From JBBQWS01 sp038210415 (lineage in GTDB: Bacteria; Actinomycetota; Actinomycetes; Prado026), in assembly GCA_038210415.1 (NCBI GenBank), contig JBBQWS010000025.1:1-43955 (forward strand): a DNA stretch of 43,955 nucleotides, in the 5' to 3' direction. The notes below the pieces were generated by a model. The model was not told the DNA's origin, ran no database searches, and saw only the letters and a list, made by a program, of their open reading frames with translations. Shown piece after piece: positions 7,068-15,373 of this stretch. A program made the translations under genes and the position numbers. The stretch's first letter is position 1; each line of letters begins with the position of its first letter.

Positions 7068-8438
7068 TCAGTTCTCGCGGAACCGGTGGATCGCGGCGAG
7101 GTGCCGGGCCCGCAGCCCCGGGTCGGTGACGCCGAGCCCGGGCTCGGGCGACAGGCAGAGCACCCCGATCTTGCCGTGGTGCTTGTTGCGATGGACGTCG
7201 TAGGTCGCCTGGCCGGTGTCGGCGAGCGGGTACGTCGCCGACAGGGTCGGGTGGATCTTGCCGCGCTGGATCAGCCGGTTTGCCTCCCAGGCCTCGCGGT
7301 AGTTCGCGAAGTGCGACCCCACGATCCGCTTGAGGCTCATCCACAGGTAGCGGTTGTCGTACTCGTGCATGTACCCCGAGGTCGACGCGCAGGTGACGAT
7401 CGTGCCGCCCTTGCGGGCGACGTAGACCGACGCGCCGAACGTCTCGCGACCCGGGTGCTCGAAGACGATGTCGACGTCGTCGCCGCCGGTCAGCTCGCGG
7501 ATCTTCTTGCCCAGCCGCTGCCACTCGCGTGGGTCCTGCGTGTGCTCGTCGGACCAGAACTTGTAGCCCTCCGCGGACCGGTCGATGATCAGCTCCGCCC
7601 CCATCCGCTGACAGATCTCGGCCTTCTCGGGGCTGGACACTACGCAGACCGGGGTGGCGCCGCCACCGAGCGCCAGCTGCGTGGCGTACGACCCGAGGCC
7701 GCCTGAGGCGCCCCAGACCAGCACGATGTCGCCCTGCTTCATCCCCGCGCCGTTGCGGGAGACGAGCTGCCGGTACGCCGTCGAGTTGACCAGGCCCGGC
7801 ACCGCAGCCTCCTCCCAGGTGAGGTGGGCCGGCTTCTGCAGCAGCTGGTTGGCCTTGACGAGGGCCAGCTGGGCCAGCCCGCCGAAGTTCGTCTCGAACC
7901 CCCAGATCCGCTGCTCCGGGTCGAGCATCGTGTCGTTGTGACCCAGCGGTGACTCGAGCTCGACCGACAGGCAGTGCGCCACGATCTTGTCGCCCGGCTG
8001 CCAGACGTGGACGCCCGGCCCGGTGCGCAGGACCACGCCGGACAGGTCGGAGCCGACGACGTGGTACGGCAGGTCGTGCCGCTTCGCCAGTGGCGAGGTG
8101 CGGCCGTACTTCTCGAGGAACCCGAACGTCGACACCGGCTCGAAGATCGACGACCAGACGGTGTTGTAGTTGATCGAGCTGGCCATGACCGCGATCAGGG
8201 CTTCGCCCGGGCCCACCTCGGGGGTCGCCACCTGCTCGACGTGCAGCGAGCGGCGCGGGTCCTTGTCGCGGCTGGCGAGCCCGGCGAACATCGTCTGCTC
8301 GTCCTTGTGCACCGTCACGGCCGTGTACGTCTGCGGCACCGGCAGCGCACCGAACACCTCAGGCGTGGTCGTGCCGGACAGGATCGCGTCGAGGATCGGC
8401 TGCACGTCGGCCTCCAGGGCACGGGATGGTCGCGTCAT
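7068..8438 (-). CDS. ccr: Crotonyl-CoA carboxylase/reductase
   Basis: A 456-residue enzyme of the medium-chain reductase family that reductively carboxylates crotonyl-CoA to ethylmalonyl-CoA with NADPH and CO2. It is the key step of the ethylmalonyl-CoA pathway and also makes extender units for polyketides. The NADPH loop WGASGGLGS lies at about residues 242-250, and the family-typical EGYKFW stretch follows near 290. The four residues known to hold CO2 in characterised Ccr enzymes (Asn81, Phe170, Glu171, His365) correspond, with a constant offset of 11, to Asn92, Phe181, Glu182 and His376 here. That supports true carboxylase activity rather than plain reduction. The ATG at 8438 overlaps the epimerase stop as ATGA. 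Longer in-frame starts run through the epimerase gene and are not credible. Confidence 0.96.
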   Translation of the reverse strand: MTRPSRALEADVQPILDAILSGTTTPEVFGALPVPQTYTAVTVHKDEQTMFAGLASRDKDPRRSLHVEQVATPEVGPGEALIAVMASSINYNTVWSSIFEPVSTFGFLEKYGRTSPLAKRHDLPYHVVGSDLSGVVLRTGPGVHVWQPGDKIVAHCLSVELESPLGHNDTMLDPEQRIWGFETNFGGLAQLALVKANQLLQKPAHLTWEEAAVPGLVNSTAYRQLVSRNGAGMKQGDIVLVWGASGGLGSYATQLALGGGATPVCVVSSPEKAEICQRMGAELIIDRSAEGYKFWSDEHTQDPREWQRLGKKIRELTGGDDVDIVFEHPGRETFGASVYVARKGGTIVTCASTSGYMHEYDNRYLWMSLKRIVGSHFANYREAWEANRLIQRGKIHPTLSATYPLADTGQATYDVHRNKHHGKIGVLCLSPEPGLGVTDPGLRARHLAAIHRFREN

Positions 8439-8860
8439 GCCGAGACCGTAGCGGGCGCAGCCTGGACGAGCTCGATCAGCACCCCGCCGGCGTCCTTGGG
8501 GTGGACGAAGTTGATCAGGGACCCGGCGGTGCCGCGTCGCGGCTGGTCGTACAGCAGTCGCAGCCCCTTGGCCCGCAGCTCGGCCGACACCTCGGCGACG
8601 TCGTCGACCGTGCAGGCGAGCTGCTGGATCCCGGGGCCGTTGCGGTCGAGGAACTTGGCGATGGCCGACTCGGGGGTCAGCGGGGCGAGCAGCTGGAGCA
8701 GGTCGCCGGACTCGCCGAAGGAGAGCATGGCCTCGCGGACCCCCTGTGCCTCGTTGGTCTCGACGTGGACGCAGGTCAGCCCGAAGGTCTGCTCGTAGAA
8801 GGAGATCGCGACGTCCAGGTCGGCGACGGCGATCCCCACGTGGTCGATCTTGGTGAACAT
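8435..8860 (-). CDS. mce: Methylmalonyl-CoA epimerase (glyoxalase fold)
   Basis: A 141-residue vicinal-oxygen-chelate protein with two beta-alpha-beta-beta-beta units. It interconverts the 2R and 2S epimers of methylmalonyl-CoA, and in ethylmalonyl-CoA-pathway bacteria also those of ethylmalonyl-CoA. Metal ligands are visible in KIDHVGIAV (His), LLQLLAP (Gln), the FVHPKDAGG histidine and the terminal VLIELV glutamate. The ATG at 8860 is preceded by GAGGA. It is translationally coupled to ccr by an ATGA overlap, which fits an epimerase working directly on the Ccr product. It diverges from the thiolase gene across a 91-base gap holding a palindrome. Confidence 0.94.
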   Translation of the reverse strand: MFTKIDHVGIAVADLDVAISFYEQTFGLTCVHVETNEAQGVREAMLSFGESGDLLQLLAPLTPESAIAKFLDRNGPGIQQLACTVDDVAEVSAELRAKGLRLLYDQPRRGTAGSLINFVHPKDAGGVLIELVQAAPATVSA

Positions 8861-8910
8861 GACGTCCTCGTTCCATCCCGCGGTCCGGAGCACTCGGTTG
8901 TCTCGCTATC

Positions 8911-8938
8911 GTGTCACCCGACGATCTCGGTGTGACAC
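8911..8938. promoter_or_regulatory. Nested palindrome between mce-ccr and the thiolase gene
   Basis: GTGTCAC at 8911-8917 and its exact reverse complement GTGACAC at 8932-8938 flank an inner pair, CCGA (8918-8921) and TCGG (8927-8930), around a five-base loop. It lies between two divergent acyl-CoA genes and 13 bases before the thiolase ATG, next to its GGAGG ribosome binding site. It is either a repressor operator or a leader hairpin covering the thiolase translation start. No regulator gene is adjacent, so the cognate protein is unknown. Confidence 0.55.
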
Positions 8939-8951
8939 TGGAGGCCCGATT

Positions 8952-10145
8952 ATGGCTGGAACCGTCATTGTGGCTGGCGCCCGTACCCCCATGGGACGGC
9001 TGCTCGGCTCGCTCAAGGGTTACACCGCTGCCGACCTCGGCGGCATCGCCATCGCGGCCGCTCTCGACCGGGCCCACGTCGCCCCCGACCAGGTGGACTA
9101 CGTGATCATGGGTCAGGTGCTGCAGGCGGGCGCCGGCCAGATCACGGCCCGGCAGGCCGCCGTCAAGGGCGGAATCCCGATGACCGTGCCGGCGCTGACC
9201 GTCAACAAGGTCTGCTTGTCCGGCCTCGACGCCATCGCCCTGGCCGACCAGCTGATCCGGGCCGGGGAGTTCGAGATCGTCGTGGCCGGCGGTATGGAGT
9301 CGATGACCAACGCCCCGCACCTGCTGCCCAAGTCTCGCGAGGGCTTCAAGTACGGCGACACCACGATGGTCGACTCGATGGCGTACGACGGCCTGTTCTG
9401 TGCGTTCGACCAGGTCGCGATGGGCGTCTCGACCGAGCGGTACAACGCGCGCTACGACCTGACCCGCGAGGAGCAGGACGCGTTCGCCGCCCAGTCGCAC
9501 CAACGGGCTGCGGTTGCCGCGAAGAACGGCGTGTTCGAGGCTGAGATCGTGCCGATCGACATCCCGCAGCGCGGCGGGGAGTCACTGTCGTTCGCCTCCG
9601 ACGAGGGGATCCGCCCCGACACCACCACCGAGTCGCTCGGAAAGTTGCGGCCGGCGTTCGCCAAGGACGGCACCATCACCGCCGGCTCCTCGTCGCAGAT
9701 CTCCGACGGCGCGGCCGCGGTCGTCGTCATGAGCATGGCCAAGGCAGAGGAGCTCGGGCTGACCTGGCTGGCCGAGATCGGTGCGCACGGCGTCGTCGCC
9801 GGCCCGGATGCCTCCCTCCAGGAGCAGCCGGCCAACGCGATCCGGGCCGCCCTCGCCAAGGAAGGCAAGACCGTCAGCGACCTTGACCTGGTCGAGATCA
9901 ACGAGGCGTTCGCCGCCGTGGGCATCGTGTCGCAGCGGGCGCTCGGGCTCAGCGACGACCAGGTGAACGTCAACGGCGGGGCGCTCGCGCTCGGCCACCC
10001 GATCGGCATGTCGGGGGCCAGGCTGGTCCTGTCGCTCGCGCTCGAGCTTCAGCGCCGAGGTGGGGGCACCGGTGCGGCTGCGCTGTGCGGTGGCGGCGGG
10101 CAGGGGGACGCGCTGATCCTCCACGTCCCGACCGCGGCCCGGTAG
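8952..10145 (+). CDS. Acetyl-CoA C-acetyltransferase (thiolase)
   Basis: A 397-residue biosynthetic-type thiolase that condenses two acetyl-CoA to acetoacetyl-CoA (reversible). The nucleophile Cys88 lies in NKVCLSG, GGMESM follows, His349 lies in GHPIGMSGAR and Cys379 in ALCGGGGQG. Length and motifs match the AtoB/PhaA group. The ATG at 8952 has GGAGG seven bases upstream; the open frame extends leftward but has no good start there. It is the first gene of a pair with meaB and is divergent from mce-ccr. With the 3-hydroxyacyl-CoA dehydrogenase at 1684 and the enoyl-CoA hydratase at 33215 it could supply crotonyl-CoA to Ccr. Confidence 0.95.
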   Translation: MAGTVIVAGARTPMGRLLGSLKGYTAADLGGIAIAAALDRAHVAPDQVDYVIMGQVLQAGAGQITARQAAVKGGIPMTVPALTVNKVCLSGLDAIALADQLIRAGEFEIVVAGGMESMTNAPHLLPKSREGFKYGDTTMVDSMAYDGLFCAFDQVAMGVSTERYNARYDLTREEQDAFAAQSHQRAAVAAKNGVFEAEIVPIDIPQRGGESLSFASDEGIRPDTTTESLGKLRPAFAKDGTITAGSSSQISDGAAAVVVMSMAKAEELGLTWLAEIGAHGVVAGPDASLQEQPANAIRAALAKEGKTVSDLDLVEINEAFAAVGIVSQRALGLSDDQVNVNGGALALGHPIGMSGARLVLSLALELQRRGGGTGAAALCGGGGQGDALILHVPTAAR

Positions 10146-10156
10146 CCGGGGCGCAG

Positions 10157-11146
10157 GTGCCGCGAGCTGCCAGCACGTCCGACCTCGTCGGTCGGGCCCG
10201 GGCCGGAGACGCCCGGGCCGTCGCGCGGCTGATCTCGCTGGTCGAGGACGGCTCCGACCAGCTGCGCGAGATCATGGCCGAGCTGGCGCCGCACGTCGGG
10301 CGGGCCCGCGTGGTCGGCCTGACGGGTTCGCCGGGGGTGGGCAAGTCCACCACAACGTCGGCTCTCGTGGCGGCGTACCGGGCCCGCGGCGAGCGGGTCG
10401 GGGTCCTGGCGGTCGACCCGTCGTCGCCGTTCTCCGGGGGTGCGCTGCTCGGCGACCGGGTCCGGATGCAGGAGCACGCTCTGGACCAGGGGGTCTTCAT
10501 CCGGTCGATGGCCTCCCGGGGGCACCTCGGCGGGCTCGCCTGGGCGACCCCCCAGGCGCTGCGGGTGCTGGACGCAACCGGCTCCGACGTCGTCCTGATC
10601 GAGACGGTGGGGGTCGGGCAGTCGGAGGTCGAGGTCGCCGGCACTGCCGACACCGTCGTCGTGCTGCTGGCCCCCGGCATGGGCGACGGCGTGCAGGCGG
10701 CCAAGGCCGGGATCCTGGAGATCGGCGACGTCTACGTCGTCAACAAGGCCGACCGCGAGGGCGCCGACATCACCGTGCGTGAGCTGCGGTACATGCTCAG
10801 CCTCGGGCACCGCGACGGGTCCTCGGCGTGGACCCCCCCGATCCTGAAGACCGTCGCCTCCCGCGGTGAGGGTCTGGCCGAGGTCGTCGCTGCGCTGGAC
10901 GAGCACCGGGCGTGGCTGGAGTCCAGCGGGCAGCTGGCGGTCCGGCGGCGGGCCAGGGCCGAGGCCGAGATCCAGGCCATCGCGCTCACCTCGCTCCGGG
11001 CCCGGATGGACGGCTTGCGCCAGGGGCTGCGGCCTGGCGACCTGGCCGACCAGGTCGCCACCGGCCGGCTGGACCCGTACACCGCCGCCGACCGGTTGAT
11101 CGCCGGGGTCAGTTCTCCTGACGAAACCGGTCCGGCCGGACGATAA
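10157..11146 (+). CDS. meaB: Methylmalonyl-CoA mutase-associated GTPase MeaB
   Basis: A 329-residue G3E-type P-loop GTPase (ArgK/MeaB) that protects and reloads the adenosylcobalamin cofactor of methylmalonyl-CoA or ethylmalonyl-CoA mutase. The P-loop GSPGVGKST is at residues 57-65, the VDPSSPFSGGALLGDR segment follows, ETVGVGQSE is the switch region and NKAD the guanine-specificity motif. The GTG at 10157 lies 11 bases after the thiolase stop and has only a weak GGGG ahead of it; the open frame starts earlier inside the thiolase gene. No mutase gene is in the window, so the partner must be encoded elsewhere. Its place beside the epimerase and Ccr genes fits the ethylmalonyl-CoA route. Confidence 0.94.
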   Translation: MPRAASTSDLVGRARAGDARAVARLISLVEDGSDQLREIMAELAPHVGRARVVGLTGSPGVGKSTTTSALVAAYRARGERVGVLAVDPSSPFSGGALLGDRVRMQEHALDQGVFIRSMASRGHLGGLAWATPQALRVLDATGSDVVLIETVGVGQSEVEVAGTADTVVVLLAPGMGDGVQAAKAGILEIGDVYVVNKADREGADITVRELRYMLSLGHRDGSSAWTPPILKTVASRGEGLAEVVAALDEHRAWLESSGQLAVRRRARAEAEIQAIALTSLRARMDGLRQGLRPGDLADQVATGRLDPYTAADRLIAGVSSPDETGPAGR

Positions 11147-11153
11147 GAGGGGC

Positions 11154-12311
11154 GTGAACCGGCGCGTCCTGATGGTCGACGACGAGCAGCGGATCCTCGA
11201 TGCTGCCCGCCGGAACCTGCACGGCCGGTTTGAGCTGGTGACCGCGTCGTCGGGCCTGGCGGCCCTGGACCTGCTGGGCGACGCCCTGCGTGACGGCCAG
11301 CCGTACGCCGTCCTCGTGTCGGACATGAACATGCCCGGCATGGGCGGCGCCGTCCTGCTCGCCCGGGCGCACCAGCTCGACCCGAACCTCGTCGAGCTCG
11401 TCCTCAGCGGGCAGGCGGACCTAGCGTCGACGATCTCCGCGGTCAACGAGGGCAGCCTCTTCCGGTTCCTCACCAAGCCGTGCGACACCGACGACCTCGT
11501 CCGGGCCGTGGAGGACGGGCTCCGGCAGCACCAGCTGGTGACCTCGGAGCACGAGCTGCTCGAGCAGACCCTCAACGGCGCCGTCGAGGTGCTGACCGAG
11601 CTGATCGCGACCGCCAGCCCGCTGGCGTTCCGGCGCACCGCACGGGTCCGGGTCCTGGCGGAGGCGCTGGTCGACCACGTCCCGGTGGGCGACCGCTGGG
11701 AGTTCCGGCTCGCGTCCATGGTCAGTCAGGTCGGCTGCGTCGGGGTACCCGAGGAGGTCCTCGCGTCGGTCGCCACCGGCCGGAGCCTGTCGTCGCGGTC
11801 CTGGCAGATGTACGGCGGCCACCCCAAGCTGGGCCGGGCGATGCTGAGCCGCATCCCGCGGCTGGAACGCGTGTCCGCCTGGGTCGGTGACCAGGCGACC
11901 ACGCTCGCCGACGCACAACGCCCGGACACCGGGACCACCGCGGCCGAGATGGCCCGCCACGGCTATCCGGGCGAGCTCGTCTTCGCGGCCATCACCGCGT
12001 TCATCGCCGGGGTGGAGGGTGGCCTCACTCCGGCAAAGGTGGCGCACGAGCTCGTCGCCACTGCGAAGTTCCCGGAGCCGGTCGTGGAGGCCCTGATCGC
12101 GGCTGCGACCCAGCTCGATGTGGGGCGGGTGATCCGCCAGGTGAAGGTCGGGGGGCTGACCGCCGGGATGGTGCTCAACCAGGACGTCCTCGCCGGCAAC
12201 GGCACCACGCTGCTGCGTGCCGGCGACCCGGTGACCGAGACGCTCGCGGTGCGGCTGCGGCACTTCGCGGGCACGGTCGGGGTGGTCGAGCCGATCTCGG
12301 TTCTGGTCTGA
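11154..12311 (+). CDS. Response regulator with degenerate HD-GYP-like output domain
   Basis: A 385-residue response regulator. The receiver domain covers residues 1-125, with the acidic pair near residue 10, the phospho-acceptor Asp57 in VSDMNMPG and the lysine in FLTKPC. The second half follows the HD-GYP pattern: LASMVSQVGCVGVPEEVL aligns with the usual metal-binding HD-x-GK-x-GVP-D segment, GGHPKLGRAMLSRIP resembles the following histidine helix, and RHGYPGEL resembles the GYP region. The hallmark HD is replaced by Ser191-Gln192, so cyclic-di-GMP phosphodiesterase activity is unlikely and a binding or scaffold role more plausible. GTG start; the purine-rich GAGGGG is very close to it. It is convergent with the HDOD regulator. 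Confidence 0.85.
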   Translation: MNRRVLMVDDEQRILDAARRNLHGRFELVTASSGLAALDLLGDALRDGQPYAVLVSDMNMPGMGGAVLLARAHQLDPNLVELVLSGQADLASTISAVNEGSLFRFLTKPCDTDDLVRAVEDGLRQHQLVTSEHELLEQTLNGAVEVLTELIATASPLAFRRTARVRVLAEALVDHVPVGDRWEFRLASMVSQVGCVGVPEEVLASVATGRSLSSRSWQMYGGHPKLGRAMLSRIPRLERVSAWVGDQATTLADAQRPDTGTTAAEMARHGYPGELVFAAITAFIAGVEGGLTPAKVAHELVATAKFPEPVVEALIAAATQLDVGRVIRQVKVGGLTAGMVLNQDVLAGNGTTLLRAGDPVTETLAVRLRHFAGTVGVVEPISVLV

Positions 12312-12338
12312 CGACGGCAGGTACGACCGGCTCGCCGG

Positions 12339-13526
12339 TCAGGTCGACTCGTTCACCGACTCCTCGAGCTCCGCGCACAGGGTGTTCCAGCGGGAAGTGC
12401 GGATCGGGTCCAGCCAGGACTGCGGGTCCGGCTCGGCCTCGACCACGCGCTGGTGCAGCCGGCGGTGCGCGAAGCCGACCGCGTGTGCCACGGGACTGAC
12501 CGGCGGGCCGGAGATCTGGGCTGGCTGGCAGGCGACCGCCTGGATCACCGGCTCGGCGAAGCCCCACAGCCCGAGCAGGTACGCGCTGGCTTCCGGCACG
12601 GTGCACCCGAACGAGGCAAGCTCGGCCTGGCTGACCGCCCAGATGTCCTCCGGCGGCACCCGGCGGACCAGGTCGTACCCCTCGGGGTCGTTGCCGGCGA
12701 GGACGAGCAGCCCGAGGTCGCGGAGCAGCGCCGTGATGAAGGTCTGGCTGACGGTCTCGCGCGGCCAGCCCTCCTTCGTCGCGATGGTCCGGGCCATGCC
12801 TGCGATGCGCATGCTGTTGTTGCGCAGCAGCGTGAGGTCGAGGTTGCGGGGCACGGGGGCGCCGCCACCGAAGACCTTGCCGCTGATCGCGAGGGCGTGG
12901 ATGGTGTCGAGGCCGAGCAGGCTCGCCGCACGGTCGATGCTCTCGATCCGGGACGACAGCCCGAAGAAGGCTGAGTTGACGAGCTTGAGGATGTCGGCGC
13001 ACAGCGACAGGTCGCTCTCGACGACGGCGACGACCTCGGACAGCCCGCAGTTCGGGCGCGAGGCCACCTCCATCATCTGCTCGTGGATCTGCGGCGGCTT
13101 GGGCAACGACTCGATGTCGCCCAGGATCGAGCGCAGCCGCTCGTCCAGGACGAGGTCGCGCACCCCCACGACGCGGGCGATCGCGCCGACCAGCAGCTCG
13201 GGCTCGCAGGGCTTGGTCAGGAACTGCTGGGTGGGCCCGACGGCGGCGATGATCGAGTCGCGGTCGGACTGGCCGGACAGGATCAGCCGCGCGGTCGAGG
13301 GGTGCAGGGCGCGCACCGCCGCGAGCAGCTGCGCGCCGTCCATGCCGGGCATGCGCATGTCGGTCACGATGACGTCGATCGGGGTCGTCTCGAGCATCGC
13401 CAGCGCCTCGGCGCCGCTTCCCGCGTAGTGGACCTCCCAGTCCGCTGCGTGGCCACGCAGCATCCGCCGGATGCCGGAGAGGATGTTGGGCTCGTCGTCC
13501 ACGAAGAGCACGCTGCAGGTCGTCAT
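12339..13526 (-). CDS. Response regulator with HDOD output domain
   Basis: A 395-residue protein with an N-terminal receiver domain (acidic DDE near residues 10-12, phospho-acceptor Asp56 in VTDMRMPG, lysine in FLTKPC) and a C-terminal HDOD domain from about residue 135 to 340. The HDOD part is recognised from LPKPPQIHEQMMEVASRP, the VVESDLSLCADILKLVNSAFFG helix pair and the DRAASLLGLDTIHALAIS segment. HDOD domains are HD-related but catalytically silent, and act in signalling and motility regulation. The ATG at 13526 overlaps the kinase stop by ATGA, so kinase and regulator are co-translated and very probably partners. The open frame continues upstream only as a shadow of the kinase gene. 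Confidence 0.9.
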   Translation of the reverse strand: MTTCSVLFVDDEPNILSGIRRMLRGHAADWEVHYAGSGAEALAMLETTPIDVIVTDMRMPGMDGAQLLAAVRALHPSTARLILSGQSDRDSIIAAVGPTQQFLTKPCEPELLVGAIARVVGVRDLVLDERLRSILGDIESLPKPPQIHEQMMEVASRPNCGLSEVVAVVESDLSLCADILKLVNSAFFGLSSRIESIDRAASLLGLDTIHALAISGKVFGGGAPVPRNLDLTLLRNNSMRIAGMARTIATKEGWPRETVSQTFITALLRDLGLLVLAGNDPEGYDLVRRVPPEDIWAVSQAELASFGCTVPEASAYLLGLWGFAEPVIQAVACQPAQISGPPVSPVAHAVGFAHRRLHQRVVEAEPDPQSWLDPIRTSRWNTLCAELEESVNEST

Positions 13527-15253
13527 GGCCGATGGGTCTCTGCTTCGGCCTGGTTCACGTGCTCCCAGCGGGCGGGCAGCACCAGGATGAAACACGAACC
13601 TTGCCCTGGTTCGGACACGACCTCGATCTGGCCGCCGTGCTTCTGGACGATGATGCTGTGGGCGAGGCTGAGGCCTTGGCCGGTTCCCTTGCCGACCTCC
13701 TTCGTGGTGAAGAAGGGGTCGAAGATCCGGCGCCGGGTCGCGTCGTCCATGCCGATCCCGTCGTCGCTGATCGAGACCCGGACGACGTCGTCGCTGCGCT
13801 CGCTGCGCAGGGCGATCCGACCGAGCTCGGTGGTGCCGGTGGCGGTGCGCCGGGCGGTGATCGCGTGCGCGGCGTTGACGATGATGTTCAGCACGACCTG
13901 CTTGAGCTCGCCCTCGTAGCAGGGTACGAGCCCGACGGCCGGGTCCAGGTCGAGCTCGAGCTCGGCGATGTACTTCCACTCGTTGCGAGAGACCTGCACG
14001 GTGCTCTCGACTGCCCGGTTGACGTCGGTCTCGACCCGGCCGGAGCCAGGGTGCGAGAAGTCCTTCATCGCCCGGACGATCTGGGTGACCCGGCTGAGCC
14101 CTTCCTGCGACTCCGAGAGGGCAGCGGGGATCTCACCGACCAGGAAGGCGAGGTCGACCCCGGCCAGCGCCGCCCGCACCTGGCCGAGCCGGTCCGCGGC
14201 GTCGGCCCCGGGCTCGGGTTCGGGCCCGGCCAGGATCGCCTCCACGTGACGCAGCGCCGGCAGCAGCTCGCCGAACGAGTCGGCCAGGAAGCGCGCGTTG
14301 TCCGAGACGAATTGCACCGGGGTGTTGATCTCGTGGGCGATGCCGGCCGCGAGCTGGCCGATCGACTCCAGCCGGTTGGCCTGGGCGAGCGCCCGCTCCA
14401 GCTCGGCGACGTGGGTGACGTCGGCGCCCACCCCGATCACCCCCTCCAGGTGTCCGTCGGGGCTGAGCTGGGGGAGCACGCTGAGCAACAGGCTCCGGGT
14501 CCTGCCGTCCGCGTCGGTGACGTTGACGTGGTGGTCGATGACGGCGACCCCGTCGCGGGCGGCCAGCTCCAACTCGTGCAACGCCTGCGCGAAGGATCCC
14601 GACCCGTCGGAGGAGTCGAGCTCGGCCTCGGTCGACCCGACCACCTCGGCCGGGTCGGTGAACCCGCGCGCCGACAGGAACGCCGTGTTGACCCCGCGGT
14701 ACCGGCCGCCGAGGTCCTTCCAGAACACCAGGTGCGGGATCGACGAGATGACCCCTGACAGCACGCTCTTCTCCGCCGACAGCTCGGCAGCGAGCAGCTC
14801 TGCGCGACGACTCGCCTCGAGCAGCTGGTGCTCCGCCACCTGGGTCGCCGAGACGTCGCTCTCCAGCAGGATCAGCTGGGCGACCTCGCCGTGGTCGAGC
14901 ACCGGCCGAACCTCGATGTACGTCCAGTACGGCCGCCCCTGCTTCGAGCGGGTGAGCAGCTCGAGGGCTTGGGGCTGGTCCGTCGGCACGCCGCCGAGGG
15001 CGGCCACCACGGTCGCGGAGACGGTGTGGGTGAACAGGCTCAGCCGGGTCACGCCGACCGCCTCGTGGCGGGCGTAGCCGGTGAGCTCGCAGAAGGCGTC
15101 GTTCACCCACTCGATCACCACGTGGGCGTCGGCGAGCACGACTGCGTGGTCGGTGTGGACGGCGACCAGCGCCAAGCGGGCGGCCTCTGTCGGGGACAGG
15201 GGCTCGACCGCGGCCTGGCGCTCCCGCGCGAACCGATCCGTCTGGACTACCAA
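13523..15253 (-). CDS. PAS-containing sensor histidine kinase
   Basis: A 576-residue kinase without obvious membrane segments. One PAS domain spans about residues 30-140, a second about 165-285, then comes a HisKA-like dimerisation region with the phospho-acceptor His307 in AGIAHEINTPVQ. The ATPase domain follows with N-box Asn459 (NIIVNAAHAI), the G1 box DDGIGM near 497, FDPFFTTK and the G2 box GKGTGQGLSLA near 521. About 70 residues of acidic linker separate the H-box from the rest of the core. The start is uncertain: the only start codon near the frame beginning is TTG at 15253, without a good ribosome binding site. It overlaps the REC-HDOD gene and presumably phosphorylates it, and perhaps the neighbouring REC/HD-GYP-like protein. 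Confidence 0.9.
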   Translation of the reverse strand: MVVQTDRFARERQAAVEPLSPTEAARLALVAVHTDHAVVLADAHVVIEWVNDAFCELTGYARHEAVGVTRLSLFTHTVSATVVAALGGVPTDQPQALELLTRSKQGRPYWTYIEVRPVLDHGEVAQLILLESDVSATQVAEHQLLEASRRAELLAAELSAEKSVLSGVISSIPHLVFWKDLGGRYRGVNTAFLSARGFTDPAEVVGSTEAELDSSDGSGSFAQALHELELAARDGVAVIDHHVNVTDADGRTRSLLLSVLPQLSPDGHLEGVIGVGADVTHVAELERALAQANRLESIGQLAAGIAHEINTPVQFVSDNARFLADSFGELLPALRHVEAILAGPEPEPGADAADRLGQVRAALAGVDLAFLVGEIPAALSESQEGLSRVTQIVRAMKDFSHPGSGRVETDVNRAVESTVQVSRNEWKYIAELELDLDPAVGLVPCYEGELKQVVLNIIVNAAHAITARRTATGTTELGRIALRSERSDDVVRVSISDDGIGMDDATRRRIFDPFFTTKEVGKGTGQGLSLAHSIIVQKHGGQIEVVSEPGQGSCFILVLPARWEHVNQAEAETHRP

Positions 15254-15318
15254 GGCTTCAGCTCACGCTCCTCCGCCGGCACAGCACGGCCGTCAGGGAA
15301 CAGCCGTTCGTGGGCACA

Positions 15319-15343
15319 GTCGGCAGGTGGGGCGCCGACCTGC
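15319..15343 (-). terminator. Overlapping short inverted repeats downstream of the Rrf2 gene
   Basis: GTCGGC (15319-15324) pairs with GCCGAC (15334-15339), and GCAGGT (15323-15328) pairs with ACCTGC (15338-15343). The two stems share bases and so exclude each other. They lie in the 120-base gap between the Rrf2 stop and the kinase start. They could be a weak terminator or a leader structure for the kinase gene. The stems are only six base pairs long and there is no T run. Confidence 0.25.
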
Positions 15344-15373
15344 GCAGTTTCTCCGGCCGAGCTGACGCCGGCG

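Noticed and set aside
8438..9503. Long N-terminal extension of ccr
   Set aside because: The extension overlaps the epimerase and thiolase genes in other frames and has no Ccr similarity; ATG 8438 is coupled to the epimerase stop.
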